Part shown: positions 16,176-25,162 of the stretch, in pieces
Layout of the letters: each line of letters opens with the position of its first letter
Position numbering within the stretch: the stretch's first letter is position 1
From: an uncultured Roseibium sp.
Lineage (GTDB): Bacteria; Pseudomonadota; Alphaproteobacteria; Rhizobiales; Stappiaceae
Length of the DNA stretch: 64,000 nt
Reading direction: 5' to 3'
Assembly (NCBI RefSeq): GCF_947496995.1
Contig: NZ_CANMFD010000002.1
Location: 620,001 to 684,000 of the forward strand
Program-made: the position numbers and the translations under genes
The notes under the pieces: generated by a model
Databases searched by the model: none
What the model was told of the DNA's origin: nothing
What the model saw: only the letters and a program-made list of their open reading frames with translations

Positions 16176-16676
16176 TTACTGCCCGGAAGCTTCCCTGGCG
16201 ATCTCATCGAGCAGCGCATTGACATCGGCAATGGCGGCCCTGGATTCCTCTGACCCGGTAGGTGAAAGCTGGCGGAAACCGACCGTGACCTTGCCTGCAG
16301 TCTCCGGGGTTTCATAAACAAACACGGTGTAGGGGCAATAGGCGATATTCGCCGCGTCCGCTTCCATGGCCTTTCTCGACAGATTGGCCGAGCAGAACAG
16401 CATGGCCTGGGCGTTGGAGAAGATCTCCTTCTTGCCGCCGACATCTTCCCCGGTCCGGGCCAGCATGTCGCCGATATGCGAGACGTAATCGATCACCAGA
16501 CCGCGGTTGACGATGGCGTTTTCCAGATCGAAGCGGATATCGTCGAAGGCACCTTCGATTTCATACGCGGTCACCCCTTCCGGAACGCCCTGGGCCGTTG
16601 AGACAGATGTCGCGCCTGTCATCAAAGCGGTGCCCAGAAGCAGTGCCTGAGCGATCTTTCCGAATTTTTCCAACAT
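16176..16676 (-). CDS. DUF302 domain-containing exported protein
   Basis: From ATG 16676 the product has 166 residues with a Sec signal peptide (about 1-29, ending STAQ) and a DUF302 domain. The domain includes GAFDDIRFDLENAIVNRGLVIDYVSHIGDML and the Cys-containing AMLFCSANLSRKAM and IAYCPYTVFVYE. DUF302 proteins are small periplasmic or cytosolic proteins of unknown function. The start is set by a strong GGGAGG 8-9 bp upstream; the frame extends further 5' without a better start. It lies 134 bp downstream of gbcB on the same strand. Confidence 0.85.
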   Translation of the reverse strand: MLEKFGKIAQALLLGTALMTGATSVSTAQGVPEGVTAYEIEGAFDDIRFDLENAIVNRGLVIDYVSHIGDMLARTGEDVGGKKEIFSNAQAMLFCSANLSRKAMEADAANIAYCPYTVFVYETPETAGKVTVGFRQLSPTGSEESRAAIADVNALLDEIAREASGQ

Positions 16677-16810
16677 ACGATGTCCTCCCTTGATGCGGCC
16701 GCAAGAATACGCTTCCTGCAGCCGGGAGCAATTGACATATCGCATTCCTTGCATATTTCCGGTCTGACCGCGTCTTTGCAGACTGCCTCGCCTGAAGGCG
16801 CGCGGGAAAT

Positions 16811-17884
16811 CTAAACGTCGACCTCGATCGTTCCGATCGGGTTGGAGCAGCAGGCCAGGATGTAACCGGCGTCGACATCGTCCTCGCTGATACCGCCGGA
16901 GTGAACCATGTGCACGTCGCCGGACAGCTTCTTCACCTTGCAGGTTCCGCAGACCCCGAAGGTGCAGCCGGACGGAATGTTGAGGCCCGCGCCCTTGGCC
17001 ACCGCCAGGACGGTGTCCGTTTCAGAGCACCACGCGGAAACCTTCGAACCGGCAAAAACGATCTGCGCCTTGACGTCCTCCTGCGGAACGACATCGTCGA
17101 ATTCGGTCAGTTCCGCATTGGTCTCCGCCGGTGCCTGGAAACTCTCCTGATGATAGCGGTCCATGTCGTAGCCCAGCGCGTTCAGGATCTCGCGCACCGC
17201 GTCCATGAAGCCGTCCGGACCGCAGCAGTAGACCTCCCGCTCCAGGTAATCCGCGCACATGAGACCGAGCATCAACTGGTTGAAACGACCGCGATACCCG
17301 GTCCAGACCTCGTAAGGATCGCTCTTGCTGACGACGAAATGCAATTGAAGCCCGCTCACCCGGCTCGCCATGTATTCCAGCTTCTTGCGGAAGATGAGGT
17401 CGACCGGGCGGTTGGCGCACTGGATGAAACAGATATCGGGGTCTTCACCGCGTTCAAACAGGGTGGTTGCCATGGACATCATCGGCGTGACGCCTGAGCC
17501 CGCCGAGACAAAGAGATATTTGCCGTCCGGATTGACGGGCAGATGGAAAAGCCCCGCCGGCCCGAAGGCCTTGATCCGCATGCCCGGCGCCAGATGATCC
17601 AGCATCCATCTCGTGCCGACGCTGCCCTGCTGGGCCTTCACGGTCAGGGAGATATAGGCATTCGTCACCGGCGAGGAGGAGATCGTATAGGTGCGCTGAA
17701 CATTGCCACCGGGCACAGGCAGGTCCAGGGTGATGAACTGGCCGGCCTTGTAGAGGAAGGTTGCGCCGGAAGGCGGACGAAAGGTGAAGGTCTTCACATC
17801 GGGCGCTTCCGGCAGCACGCTGACGCATTCCAGAATCTCGCTATCGGTCCAGACAGGCGTTTCGCGCCCGGGCATCGGGATCAT
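16811..17884 (-). CDS. gbcB: Betaine demethylase reductase subunit (GbcB-type flavin/2Fe-2S oxidoreductase)
   Basis: The 357-residue electron-transfer protein has an FAD domain with RTYTISSSPV, an NAD(P)H domain with SAGSGVTPMMSM, and a C-terminal plant-type ferredoxin whose ligands are Cys307, Cys312, Cys315 and Cys345. This matches GbcB, which passes electrons from NADH to the Rieske oxygenase that N-demethylates glycine betaine. It starts 4 bp after the stop of the Rieske gene, so the two are coupled. Related pairs act on proline betaine, so substrate assignment between glycine betaine and stachydrine is open. Confidence 0.88.
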   Translation of the reverse strand: MIPMPGRETPVWTDSEILECVSVLPEAPDVKTFTFRPPSGATFLYKAGQFITLDLPVPGGNVQRTYTISSSPVTNAYISLTVKAQQGSVGTRWMLDHLAPGMRIKAFGPAGLFHLPVNPDGKYLFVSAGSGVTPMMSMATTLFERGEDPDICFIQCANRPVDLIFRKKLEYMASRVSGLQLHFVVSKSDPYEVWTGYRGRFNQLMLGLMCADYLEREVYCCGPDGFMDAVREILNALGYDMDRYHQESFQAPAETNAELTEFDDVVPQEDVKAQIVFAGSKVSAWCSETDTVLAVAKGAGLNIPSGCTFGVCGTCKVKKLSGDVHMVHSGGISEDDVDAGYILACCSNPIGTIEVDV

Positions 17885-17888
17885 GGCT

Positions 17889-19124
17889 CTACTCCGCCGC
17901 CACGCGGAAGCGGCCGATCAGCCTGTTTTCAAGCGCCCGCGCATACCAGTCGATGAACTGGATGACACCGCTTTCCTGCGTGGTGGAATAGGGGCCGGGC
18001 TCATAAGCGGGAGAATTGATGCCGATCTGGTTTTCTTCCACGATGCGCCGGTCTTCGTCGTTCGTGTGCATCCAGACCTCGGTCAGGCGTTCCAGATCGT
18101 AATCGCGCCCCTCCTCGGCATCCTTGTGTACCAGCCAGGTGGTGGTGACCTCGGTCTCCATCGGCCCGACGGGCAGCATGCGGAATGTCAGCACCTGGTC
18201 GGACAGGAAGTGGTTCCAGGTGTTGGGGAAGTGGAAGAACAGGCAGGACCCGGCATTGTCGAACGGAACCGTGCCGATACGTTTTGAGACCGCCGCCGTG
18301 CCATCCATCGTGTAGCTGACCGCGTTGCCGAGGAACGGAATGCGCACGAAGCGCCATTGTTCGGATGGAGCAATCACGAATTTCGCCGGCAGACCGGCTT
18401 TTTCGCAGCGCTCCACATGCGCCTTGCCGACATTGGACGAGGACGCGTCGTCCCCGCCGACCAGATACGGGTCATCGGGGAAGGTGCGGCACAGGGACGG
18501 ATGGGAACCGGAGCAATGATAACATTCCCGGTTGTTCTCCATCACCAGCTTCCAGTTGGCTTTCTCGATGATGGTCGAGCTATGGGCGACCTTCAGTCCG
18601 CTCAGTTCATGCGGGCCGCCGTAGCGGGCTGCCTGTTTCTCCAGCTCGGAGGTATCGGGCACGACATCGGCAAGGCAGATAAAGACCATGCCGGAGATAT
18701 TCTTGCAGTGGACAGGTTTCAACCCGTGCTCTTCCGGCTTGAAGTCCGGCCCCATCTCGCGCGCGAAAAGCAGCTTGCCGTCAAGCTCGTAAGTCCACTG
18801 GTGATACGGGCAGACCAGTTTCGGCGCCGAGCCTTTGGCGGCCGAGCAGATGCGGCTGCCCCGATGGCGGCAGGAATTGTGGAAGGCTCGGATGGTGCCG
18901 TCCGCCCCCCGGACGATGATCACCGAATAGGCGCCTATCTGCAGGGTGATATAGGCCCCGGATTTGGGAAGCTCAGCCGAAGGCGCGGCGAAGATCCATT
19001 CGCTGTGCCAGATGTTTTTCATGTCCGATTGAAAGACATCCGCGTCGGTATAAAACGCCTGCGGCAGGGAATACCCTGGCCGGCGGCCCATCAGGAGGGA
19101 AAGAACATCCGCATCGCTCAGCAT
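17889..19124 (-). CDS. gbcA: Rieske-type betaine demethylase oxygenase subunit (GbcA/Stc2-like)
   Basis: The 411-residue protein has a Rieske 2Fe-2S domain, with CxH at Cys85/His87 and CxxH at Cys105/His108, and a catalytic domain with the mononuclear iron ligands His203 and His208 in ENNRECYHCSGSH. This ENNxECYHC pattern is that of GbcA and Stc2, which oxidatively remove a methyl group from quaternary betaines, releasing formaldehyde. It works with the adjacent reductase. The product, a dimethylated amine, would be the substrate for the demethylase encoded upstream at 19270-21306. The genes share strand and order, 145 bp apart. Confidence 0.9.
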   Translation of the reverse strand: MLSDADVLSLLMGRRPGYSLPQAFYTDADVFQSDMKNIWHSEWIFAAPSAELPKSGAYITLQIGAYSVIIVRGADGTIRAFHNSCRHRGSRICSAAKGSAPKLVCPYHQWTYELDGKLLFAREMGPDFKPEEHGLKPVHCKNISGMVFICLADVVPDTSELEKQAARYGGPHELSGLKVAHSSTIIEKANWKLVMENNRECYHCSGSHPSLCRTFPDDPYLVGGDDASSSNVGKAHVERCEKAGLPAKFVIAPSEQWRFVRIPFLGNAVSYTMDGTAAVSKRIGTVPFDNAGSCLFFHFPNTWNHFLSDQVLTFRMLPVGPMETEVTTTWLVHKDAEEGRDYDLERLTEVWMHTNDEDRRIVEENQIGINSPAYEPGPYSTTQESGVIQFIDWYARALENRLIGRFRVAAE

Positions 19125-19269
19125 TTTGACACACCCTATCCAGCCGACTCTCGCGGCTCATCTCATGACCGGAAACTAGGCTCTCCCGTCTTCGCCGCCA
19201 TAGCCAAAAACGGCATCGGCTTATGCAGGTTGGACGCAGCAAGAATAAAATGCGTGCGATGCAGCATTT

Positions 19270-21306
19270 CTAGATGTCCTTGACCAGCCGCAGGGCATCG
19301 TAGATGGCCGCATGGGTATTGCGCGCGGAGACCGCGTCACCGATGCGGTAAAGCGCGAATTGCCCTTCCGGGTTGGCCTCCAGAGGCTGCGGCCGGCCGG
19401 AAAGCAGCGCATCCTGATTGACAGAACCGAGATTTTTCGAGCGCGGCTTGAGATCGAAATATAGCTCATCCATCGGCACGGTGCCGTGGTTGACGACTAT
19501 CTGGTCAAAGTCCCGTTCTTGTGTATGGGCTGAATAATCCGTGCCGATCACGGCGGTCAGGAGATTGCCGGAGCGCCTGACCGCCTTCAGGCGGTATGTG
19601 ACGGTGAACCGGACATCCCTTTCCTGCAGGGCGCGCATATAGGGCACCAGGTTCATGGCCATGACTTCGGGGGCAAAGGACCGGTCCGGCGTCATGACCT
19701 CGACATGGGCTCCGGTGGCCGCGATGAGTTCGGCGGCCTGCAGCGCCGGGTGATCGCCGGCATCGTCGTAAACCAGCACCCGGTTTCCGGGTTTCACATC
19801 CCCGGAGATGATATCCCAGGAGGACACGACAAGATCGTTGCCTTGCGAAAGCACTTCGGTGTGCGGCAGTCCGCCCGTTGCGACAATGACCACCTCGGGA
19901 TCTTCCGAAAGGACGTCCTCCGCCTCCGCAAAGACGTTGAAACGGAAGCCGACACCGCGCGCAAGGCACTGTTCCATGCGCCAGTCGATGATCGAAATCA
20001 TCTCGCGGCGGCGTTCCGACTGGGCCGTCAGGCGGATCTGGCCGCCAGCGTCGGGCGCAGCTTCCAGAACCGTGACCTTGTGACCGCGTTCGGCGGCCAC
20101 GCGTGCTGCCTCCATGCCCGCCGGCCCGGCGCCGACAACGACGACCCGTTTGCTGACGTCCGCCGGTTCTATCTCGTGAGGCATCGACAGTTCGCGGCCC
20201 GTTGCCGCGTTGTGGATGCAAAGCGCCTCGCCGCCCTGGTAGATCCTGTCGAGGCAATAGGTCGCTCCGACACAAGGGCGGATCTCCCCTTCCCGCTTTT
20301 CCGTGATCTTCCTGACGATGAACGGATCGGCAATATGGGCACGGGTCATGCCAACCACGTCCAGAAGGCCTTCGGCGATGGCGTGGCGTGCGGTCGCGAC
20401 ATCCGGGATCTTCGCGGCATGGAAGGTCGGCAGGCCGATCTCCTTGCGGATACGCCCGGCAAAATCCAGATGCGGCGCGTTGCGCATGCCCTGAACCGGA
20501 ATGACATCCGTCAGGCCCGGATCGGTATCGATATGGCCGCGGATGACATTCAGGAAGTCGATCTGGCCGGTGGCCTTCAGGCGCCGGGCGATCTCCAGCC
20601 CGTCCTCCGGTGTGATCCCGCCGTCCAGTTCTTCATCGGCGGTGAAACGAACACCGACAATGAAGTCATTGCCGACGCGCTTGCGAATGGCGTCGATCAC
20701 CTCCAGCGAAAACCGCATCCGGTTTTCCAGCGTTCCGTTGTAGGGAGCGTCCAGGGTATTGGTCAGCGGGGACCAGAACTGGTCCATCAGGTGACCGTAG
20801 GCCTGCAGTTCGATGCCATCCATGCCGCCGGCCTTCATCCGTTCGGCCGCGCTCGCATAGTCTTCGATGATCCGGTTGATGTCCCAGTCTTCAAGCTTCT
20901 TCGGAAACGCCCTGTGGGATGCCTCCCGCTCATGGCTGGAAGAAACCGCCGGAAGCCAGTCCGCCTTGTTCCAGTTGGTGCGCCGGCCAAGATGGGTGAG
21001 CTGAATCATCACCGCGCAGCCGTGCTCGTGGCAGGCATCGGTCAACCTGGTGATCCAGGGAACCACCTCGTCCTTATAGGCCAGGATATTGTTGAACACC
21101 GGTGGCGAGTCTCTGGATATGGCAGCGGATCCGGCGGTCATCGTCAGCGCCACCCCTGCCTTCGCCCGTATCTCGTGATAGGCGCGGTACCGGTCCTTGG
21201 GCATGCCGTCTTCCGGATAGGCCGGTTCATGAGACGTGATCATGATCCGGTTTTTCAGTGTCAGGGATTTCAGCTTGTAGGGCTGCAGCAACGGATCTTT
21301 CGACAT
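19270..21306 (-). CDS. dgcA: FMN/Fe-S/FAD demethylase of dimethylglycine or N-methylproline (DgcA-like)
   Basis: This 678-residue protein has an Old-Yellow-Enzyme TIM barrel (about 1-370), then an FAD/NAD domain with VVGAGPAG at 391-397, the trimethylamine-dehydrogenase/2,4-dienoyl-CoA-reductase layout. The Fe-S loop reads Cys345-x5-Cys351-x11-Cys363; the usual second ligand position 348 is Ala. That pattern may be normal for the DgcA/N-methylproline demethylase branch. It would demethylate the product of the Rieske enzyme. The electron-acceptor partner DgcB is not in the window. The promoter region is shared with a divergent TetR gene and contains a 26-bp palindrome. Confidence 0.82.
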   Translation of the reverse strand: MSKDPLLQPYKLKSLTLKNRIMITSHEPAYPEDGMPKDRYRAYHEIRAKAGVALTMTAGSAAISRDSPPVFNNILAYKDEVVPWITRLTDACHEHGCAVMIQLTHLGRRTNWNKADWLPAVSSSHEREASHRAFPKKLEDWDINRIIEDYASAAERMKAGGMDGIELQAYGHLMDQFWSPLTNTLDAPYNGTLENRMRFSLEVIDAIRKRVGNDFIVGVRFTADEELDGGITPEDGLEIARRLKATGQIDFLNVIRGHIDTDPGLTDVIPVQGMRNAPHLDFAGRIRKEIGLPTFHAAKIPDVATARHAIAEGLLDVVGMTRAHIADPFIVRKITEKREGEIRPCVGATYCLDRIYQGGEALCIHNAATGRELSMPHEIEPADVSKRVVVVGAGPAGMEAARVAAERGHKVTVLEAAPDAGGQIRLTAQSERRREMISIIDWRMEQCLARGVGFRFNVFAEAEDVLSEDPEVVIVATGGLPHTEVLSQGNDLVVSSWDIISGDVKPGNRVLVYDDAGDHPALQAAELIAATGAHVEVMTPDRSFAPEVMAMNLVPYMRALQERDVRFTVTYRLKAVRRSGNLLTAVIGTDYSAHTQERDFDQIVVNHGTVPMDELYFDLKPRSKNLGSVNQDALLSGRPQPLEANPEGQFALYRIGDAVSARNTHAAIYDALRLVKDI

Positions 21307-21392
21307 GCGTTTTCCTCTGGACGTGGCCTCTCACATTCCCGGGGCCGGCTTGTCTACAAGAGTAGGTTGTCTGCCGGGCTCGTGAAAAGACA

Positions 21393-21418
21393 CAAAAACG
21401 ACATTCATGTCGTTTTTG
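21393..21418. promoter_or_regulatory. Near-perfect palindromic operator between dgcA-like gene and tetR
   Basis: CAAAAACGACAT (21393-21404) and its exact complement (21407-21418) flank a 2-bp centre, giving a 26-bp palindrome with 12-bp arms. A further half-site AAAAACGAC lies at 21465-21473, just before the tetR start at 21477. TetR regulators commonly bind such sites in the shared promoter region, so this is the expected operator of the divergent regulator. Confidence 0.8.
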
Positions 21419-21476
21419 AAAACATAGGTGTCAATTTCGTTTGCGGGCGTTCGGAGGGGTTGGTAAAAACGACGGC

Positions 21477-22130
21477 ATGAAAGAAGCTTTGATCGACAAG
21501 ACATCCGGATGGCGCGGAACGCGAGAGGTATGGATCCGGGCGGCGTATGAGGCACTTCTGGAAAACGGTATCGATGCCGTGAAGGTGATGCCGCTTGCGG
21601 AGCGGCTCGGCTTGTCGCGCACCAGTTTCTACGGCCACTTTTCCGACCGCAAGGACCTTCTCAACGCCCTGGTCACGCACTGGCAGGCGCGCAACACCGG
21701 CAACCTTGTCCGGCGCACAGAGGATTATGCGGAAACGATCAGCGAGGCGGTCCTGAACGTCTTCGACCTCTGGCTAAGGCCGGACCTGTTCGACTCGCGC
21801 CTTGAATTCGCCGTGCGCAACTGGGCCCACACCGACGAAAGCCTTGCCGGGATGCTGGAGGAAGCAGACCGGGTGCGGGTCGAGGCATTTCAGGCGATGT
21901 TCGAGCGTTTCGGCTACGACCCCACTTATGCCCACATCCGGGCCAGCACGATCTATCAAACGCAGATCGGCTATATTTCCATGAAAAAAGACGGTCCCGA
22001 CGAACCGCTGGCGCCGAGGCTGAAGCGCATGCCCTATTATGCGGAGATCTTCACCGGCCGGAAGCCCACCGAGGCGGAGTTCGCCCGGTTTCTCTCCCGC
22101 CATCCGCTGCCGGCGGCGACCGGAGACTGA
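21477..22130 (+). CDS. TetR/AcrR-family transcriptional regulator
   Basis: From ATG 21477 the 217-residue product has an N-terminal TetR HTH (about 15-62) with the recognition segment LAERLGLSRTSFYGHFSDRKDLL, and a variable ligand-binding C-terminal domain. It is divergent from the demethylase gene, with a palindrome between them, so it likely represses the betaine genes and itself. A betaine or a demethylated intermediate would be the natural inducer, which is inference. An in-frame TTG at 21441 is rejected as start because it lies upstream of the second half-site. Confidence 0.9.
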   Translation: MKEALIDKTSGWRGTREVWIRAAYEALLENGIDAVKVMPLAERLGLSRTSFYGHFSDRKDLLNALVTHWQARNTGNLVRRTEDYAETISEAVLNVFDLWLRPDLFDSRLEFAVRNWAHTDESLAGMLEEADRVRVEAFQAMFERFGYDPTYAHIRASTIYQTQIGYISMKKDGPDEPLAPRLKRMPYYAEIFTGRKPTEAEFARFLSRHPLPAATGD

Positions 22131-22157
22131 GCCCGGTCTATCGGCTGCCGCTGCTCT

Positions 22158-22643
22158 TCATTCAGGCTTGGGCTTTTCAGTCGCCACATAGGCGAGCGGC
22201 AGCGCGGTGGTGTTCTTGATCTGCTCCATGGCGAAGGTCGTGGAGACGTCGGAGATGTCGATCTTCGCGATCAGCTTCTTGTAGAAGGCGTCATAGGCCT
22301 CAATGTCCGGCACGGCGACGCGCAGCAGATAGTCCACCTGACCGGCCATGCGATAGAATTCCATCACTTCGGGAAATTCCTTGATGACATCTGCGAATTT
22401 CTTCAGCCAGTCCTCGGAATGCTGGTTGGTGGTGATGGCAACGAACGCGGTGACCTTGGCATTGACCTTCGCCGGATCGAGCAATGCGACCCGGCCGGTG
22501 ATCACGCCGTCCTCCTCCATCTTCTGGATGCGGCGCCAGCAGGGCGTCGTGGACAGGCCGACCCGCCTGCCGATTTCGGCGACAGGAACGGTGCAGTCCT
22601 CCTGAAGGATGGACATAATGCGGCGGTCGATGCGGTCGATCAT
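22158..22643 (-). CDS. Lrp/AsnC-family transcriptional regulator
   Basis: The 161-residue protein has an N-terminal HTH (MIDRIDRRIMSILQED, then VAEIGRRVGLSTTPCWRRIQKM) and a C-terminal RAM effector domain (about 65-145). Lrp-type regulators sense amino acids and bind DNA as octamers. It is convergent with tetR (27 bp gap) and lies 171 bp after the UDG-family gene on the same strand, so it likely has its own promoter in 22644-22814. Target genes cannot be named; amino-acid or betaine genes nearby are candidates. Confidence 0.92.
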   Translation of the reverse strand: MIDRIDRRIMSILQEDCTVPVAEIGRRVGLSTTPCWRRIQKMEEDGVITGRVALLDPAKVNAKVTAFVAITTNQHSEDWLKKFADVIKEFPEVMEFYRMAGQVDYLLRVAVPDIEAYDAFYKKLIAKIDISDVSTTFAMEQIKNTTALPLAYVATEKPKPE

Positions 22644-22814
22644 GAGCTGTATCCTGCGTTTGGCAGCACAGTTGGTGAGTTACTTTGATAGCGGGACTTG
22701 GGAAATGGTTTCCCATTTTCCGGAAAACACGTAACGGAATTTCAACAAGATTGTCAATTCGCGCTGAATTGAGAATTATATTCGAAACCGGGCCAGCGGC
22801 CGCAATTATCCATT

Positions 22815-23456
22815 TCAGATCAGCCGGGCGACTTCGGCACGCAGGACCGGAAGCAGTTCGGTCTCGAACCAGGCATGCTTTTTCAGCCAGGTGTTGTTGC
22901 GCCAGGACGGATGGGGAAGCGGCAGCACCGCCGGCTGACCGGCCTCCCGTTCCGCCTCGAAATACTCCCGCCAGCAGGCAACGGTTTCGGTAAGCGTTTT
23001 CCGCCGCCGCGCGCCCAGATGATAGGCCTGGGCGTACTGGCCGATCGTCAGAACGAGTTCGATCTGCGGCATGGCGGCAAACAGCCGGTCATGCCAGGTT
23101 ATCCGGCACTCGGACCTGGGCGGCAGATCGCCGCCTTTCGCATCCAGCCCCGGAAAGCAGAAACCCATCGGGACAATGGCGACACGCGCGGCATCGTAAA
23201 AGACGTCTTCGCCGATCCCCATCCAGTTTCTGAGACGATCGCCCGAAGGATCGGTGAAAGGCTGGCCGCTGCGATGCACCCGTGTCCCGGGCGCCTGTCC
23301 GCATATGCAGATCCGGGCAGTGGAAGACACCTGCAGCACAGGCCGGGGCTCATGCGGCAGCGGGGCCTTCAGCGGATTTTCGACACAGACGCGGCAGGCA
23401 CGCACCTGCCTGGTCAATTTCTCCAGGTTTTTCGAATTCTTCTTCTTGGACAACAA
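22815..23456 (-). CDS. Uracil-DNA glycosylase superfamily protein
   Basis: The 213-residue protein shows the UDG-fold motif GQAPGTRVHRSGQPFTDPSG (motif 1 region, about 53-72), a central segment ending LVLTIGQYAQAYHLG, and the C-terminal LPHPSWRNN, equivalent to the family HPS motif. A Cys pair near the N-terminus (CRVC) is not the four-cysteine Fe-S set of families 4 and 5. Whether it removes uracil or other bases is unknown. The gene is divergent from a histidine kinase gene, with 128 bp between them. Confidence 0.82.
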   Translation of the reverse strand: MLSKKKNSKNLEKLTRQVRACRVCVENPLKAPLPHEPRPVLQVSSTARICICGQAPGTRVHRSGQPFTDPSGDRLRNWMGIGEDVFYDAARVAIVPMGFCFPGLDAKGGDLPPRSECRITWHDRLFAAMPQIELVLTIGQYAQAYHLGARRRKTLTETVACWREYFEAEREAGQPAVLPLPHPSWRNNTWLKKHAWFETELLPVLRAEVARLI

Positions 23457-23584
23457 GTTGCACCTTCGACGGACAGGTTAACCTTTCGCTTACCACGATC
23501 CTGAGGACGATCTTAAGGAATGGTGAGTCAGAGTGACTAAACAGGCAGTAATACAATAATCAATTCGATACTTCCGGGCGGCTA

Positions 23585-25141
23585 ATGGAATCTCTTTCGT
23601 CAGAGAGCGGCGAAGACAAATTCGCCATCAACGAGCAGCGCGCCATGCGACGCCGGGAGATGGCGCGCGGCATGAAGAACGTGCGCAGCCGTCTCGGCGC
23701 TCCGGAATACCGCCACACCACCTTCGATCTCGAACGCCAGCATCTCTTCGCCGACACAAGGATCAACGCGGCCTATGCGGTGCCGCTTCTGGCACTGATC
23801 GTCGCGGCCATTTCCGTTCTGTGGATCAACCCGGTTTTCATCGGCGCCTGGTTCGTCGTGACGCTGAGCACCCATATCGCCATGGTGGTTGCCAGTCACG
23901 CCTACGAAAAAGCACCTTCGGACCAGAAGGCGCGGGTCTATTGGCGCAAACGCTTTACGATTGGCGATTTCATCTATGGCTGCAGCTGGGCCTCTTTCTT
24001 CCTGCTGCCCCAGACCGCTGAATCCGGCGACGGCTTTGTCATCTTTCATTTCGCGACGCTGCTGATCGTCGTCGCAATGAACACGATGCAATCGGCGACC
24101 ATGCCGAAGTGCCTCCTGGCCAGCACCATACCGATGACGCTTCTGGTGACCGTCAGTTTTCTGAAGCAGGTGGATCCGATCCATTACACGCTCGCGGCAA
24201 TGGCTATCGGCGCCCAGGGCTTTTTCTTCATTCTCGGCAACCAGCTGCTGAAGAACGCCAACACCATGCTGGAGTACCGGGCCGAGAAGGATCATCTGAT
24301 CGCCGAGCTGGAAACCGCGAACGCCATGTCGGACGAAGCCCGGCGGCGGGCGGAAGCTGCCAATATCGCCAAGTCCCGCTTTCTGGCCACCATGAGCCAC
24401 GAGTTGCGCACGCCGCTGAATGCCATCCTCGGCTTTTCCGAGATCATGAAGGATGAAGTGCTCGGCGCAATGCACAACAAGAATTACCGCTCCTACGCGG
24501 AGGACATTCACGGTTCCGGTCAGCACCTTCTCAACCTGATCAACGAAATCCTCGATCTGTCGCGCATCGAAGCGGGGCGGCACGAACTGCACGAGGAACC
24601 GCTGCTCCTGGATGATATCGTCGACGAATGCGGAAGCATGATGAAGGTGCGCGCGGATGCAAAATCCATCGTGCTGCATCACACCCATGAGCCGGACCTG
24701 CCGAAGGTCTGGGCCGACGAACGCGCCTTGCGCCAGGTTGTTCTGAACCTGATGTCGAATGCGGTGAAATTCACCCCGGTGGGCGGCAAGGTGCGCATCC
24801 GGATCGGGCTGACCTCTGACGGCGGGCAGTATGTCTCCATCCAAGATACCGGTCCCGGCATTCCGGAGGACGAGATTCCGACAGTGCTGGAGGCTTTCGG
24901 CCAGGGGTCGCATGCGATCAAGAGTGCGGAGCCCGGAACCGGTCTCGGACTGTCCATCGTCCAGGCCCTCATTGCCATGCATGACGGCACATTCAACCTG
25001 AAGTCCAAGCCCGGTGTCGGTACGGAAGTGATCGTCTCGCTGCCCCGCGCCCGGGTGATGAACTACGCGCCGGACGTCGACTGGGTCGATCCGGACGATC
25101 AGAAACCGGGCCGCAGCGACCGGGAAACCCGCTCCGCCTGA
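23585..25141 (+). CDS. Membrane-bound sensor histidine kinase
   Basis: The 518-residue protein has a cytoplasmic N-terminus, about six membrane helices (61-220), a coiled linker (228-265), a HisKA dimerisation domain with phospho-acceptor His272 in FLATMSHELRTPLNAILGFSE, and an HATPase_c domain with N, D and G boxes (LRQVVLNLMSNAVKF, DTGPGIP, GTGLGLSIV). It resembles the PdhS/DivJ-type kinases of alphaproteobacteria in the HisKA region. No response regulator is adjacent, so it is an orphan. The signal is unknown, and no periplasmic sensor domain is evident. Confidence 0.92.
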   Translation: MESLSSESGEDKFAINEQRAMRRREMARGMKNVRSRLGAPEYRHTTFDLERQHLFADTRINAAYAVPLLALIVAAISVLWINPVFIGAWFVVTLSTHIAMVVASHAYEKAPSDQKARVYWRKRFTIGDFIYGCSWASFFLLPQTAESGDGFVIFHFATLLIVVAMNTMQSATMPKCLLASTIPMTLLVTVSFLKQVDPIHYTLAAMAIGAQGFFFILGNQLLKNANTMLEYRAEKDHLIAELETANAMSDEARRRAEAANIAKSRFLATMSHELRTPLNAILGFSEIMKDEVLGAMHNKNYRSYAEDIHGSGQHLLNLINEILDLSRIEAGRHELHEEPLLLDDIVDECGSMMKVRADAKSIVLHHTHEPDLPKVWADERALRQVVLNLMSNAVKFTPVGGKVRIRIGLTSDGGQYVSIQDTGPGIPEDEIPTVLEAFGQGSHAIKSAEPGTGLGLSIVQALIAMHDGTFNLKSKPGVGTEVIVSLPRARVMNYAPDVDWVDPDDQKPGRSDRETRSA

Positions 25142-25162
25142 CGATAGTCAGGCCAGCCTTCG

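Noticed and set aside
19705-21480. Open reading frame of 591 codons on the plus strand
   Set aside because: Antisense of the DgcA-like gene, and it would run across the TetR operator.
23600-24982. Open reading frame of 460 codons on the minus strand
   Set aside because: Antisense of the histidine kinase gene, no domains.
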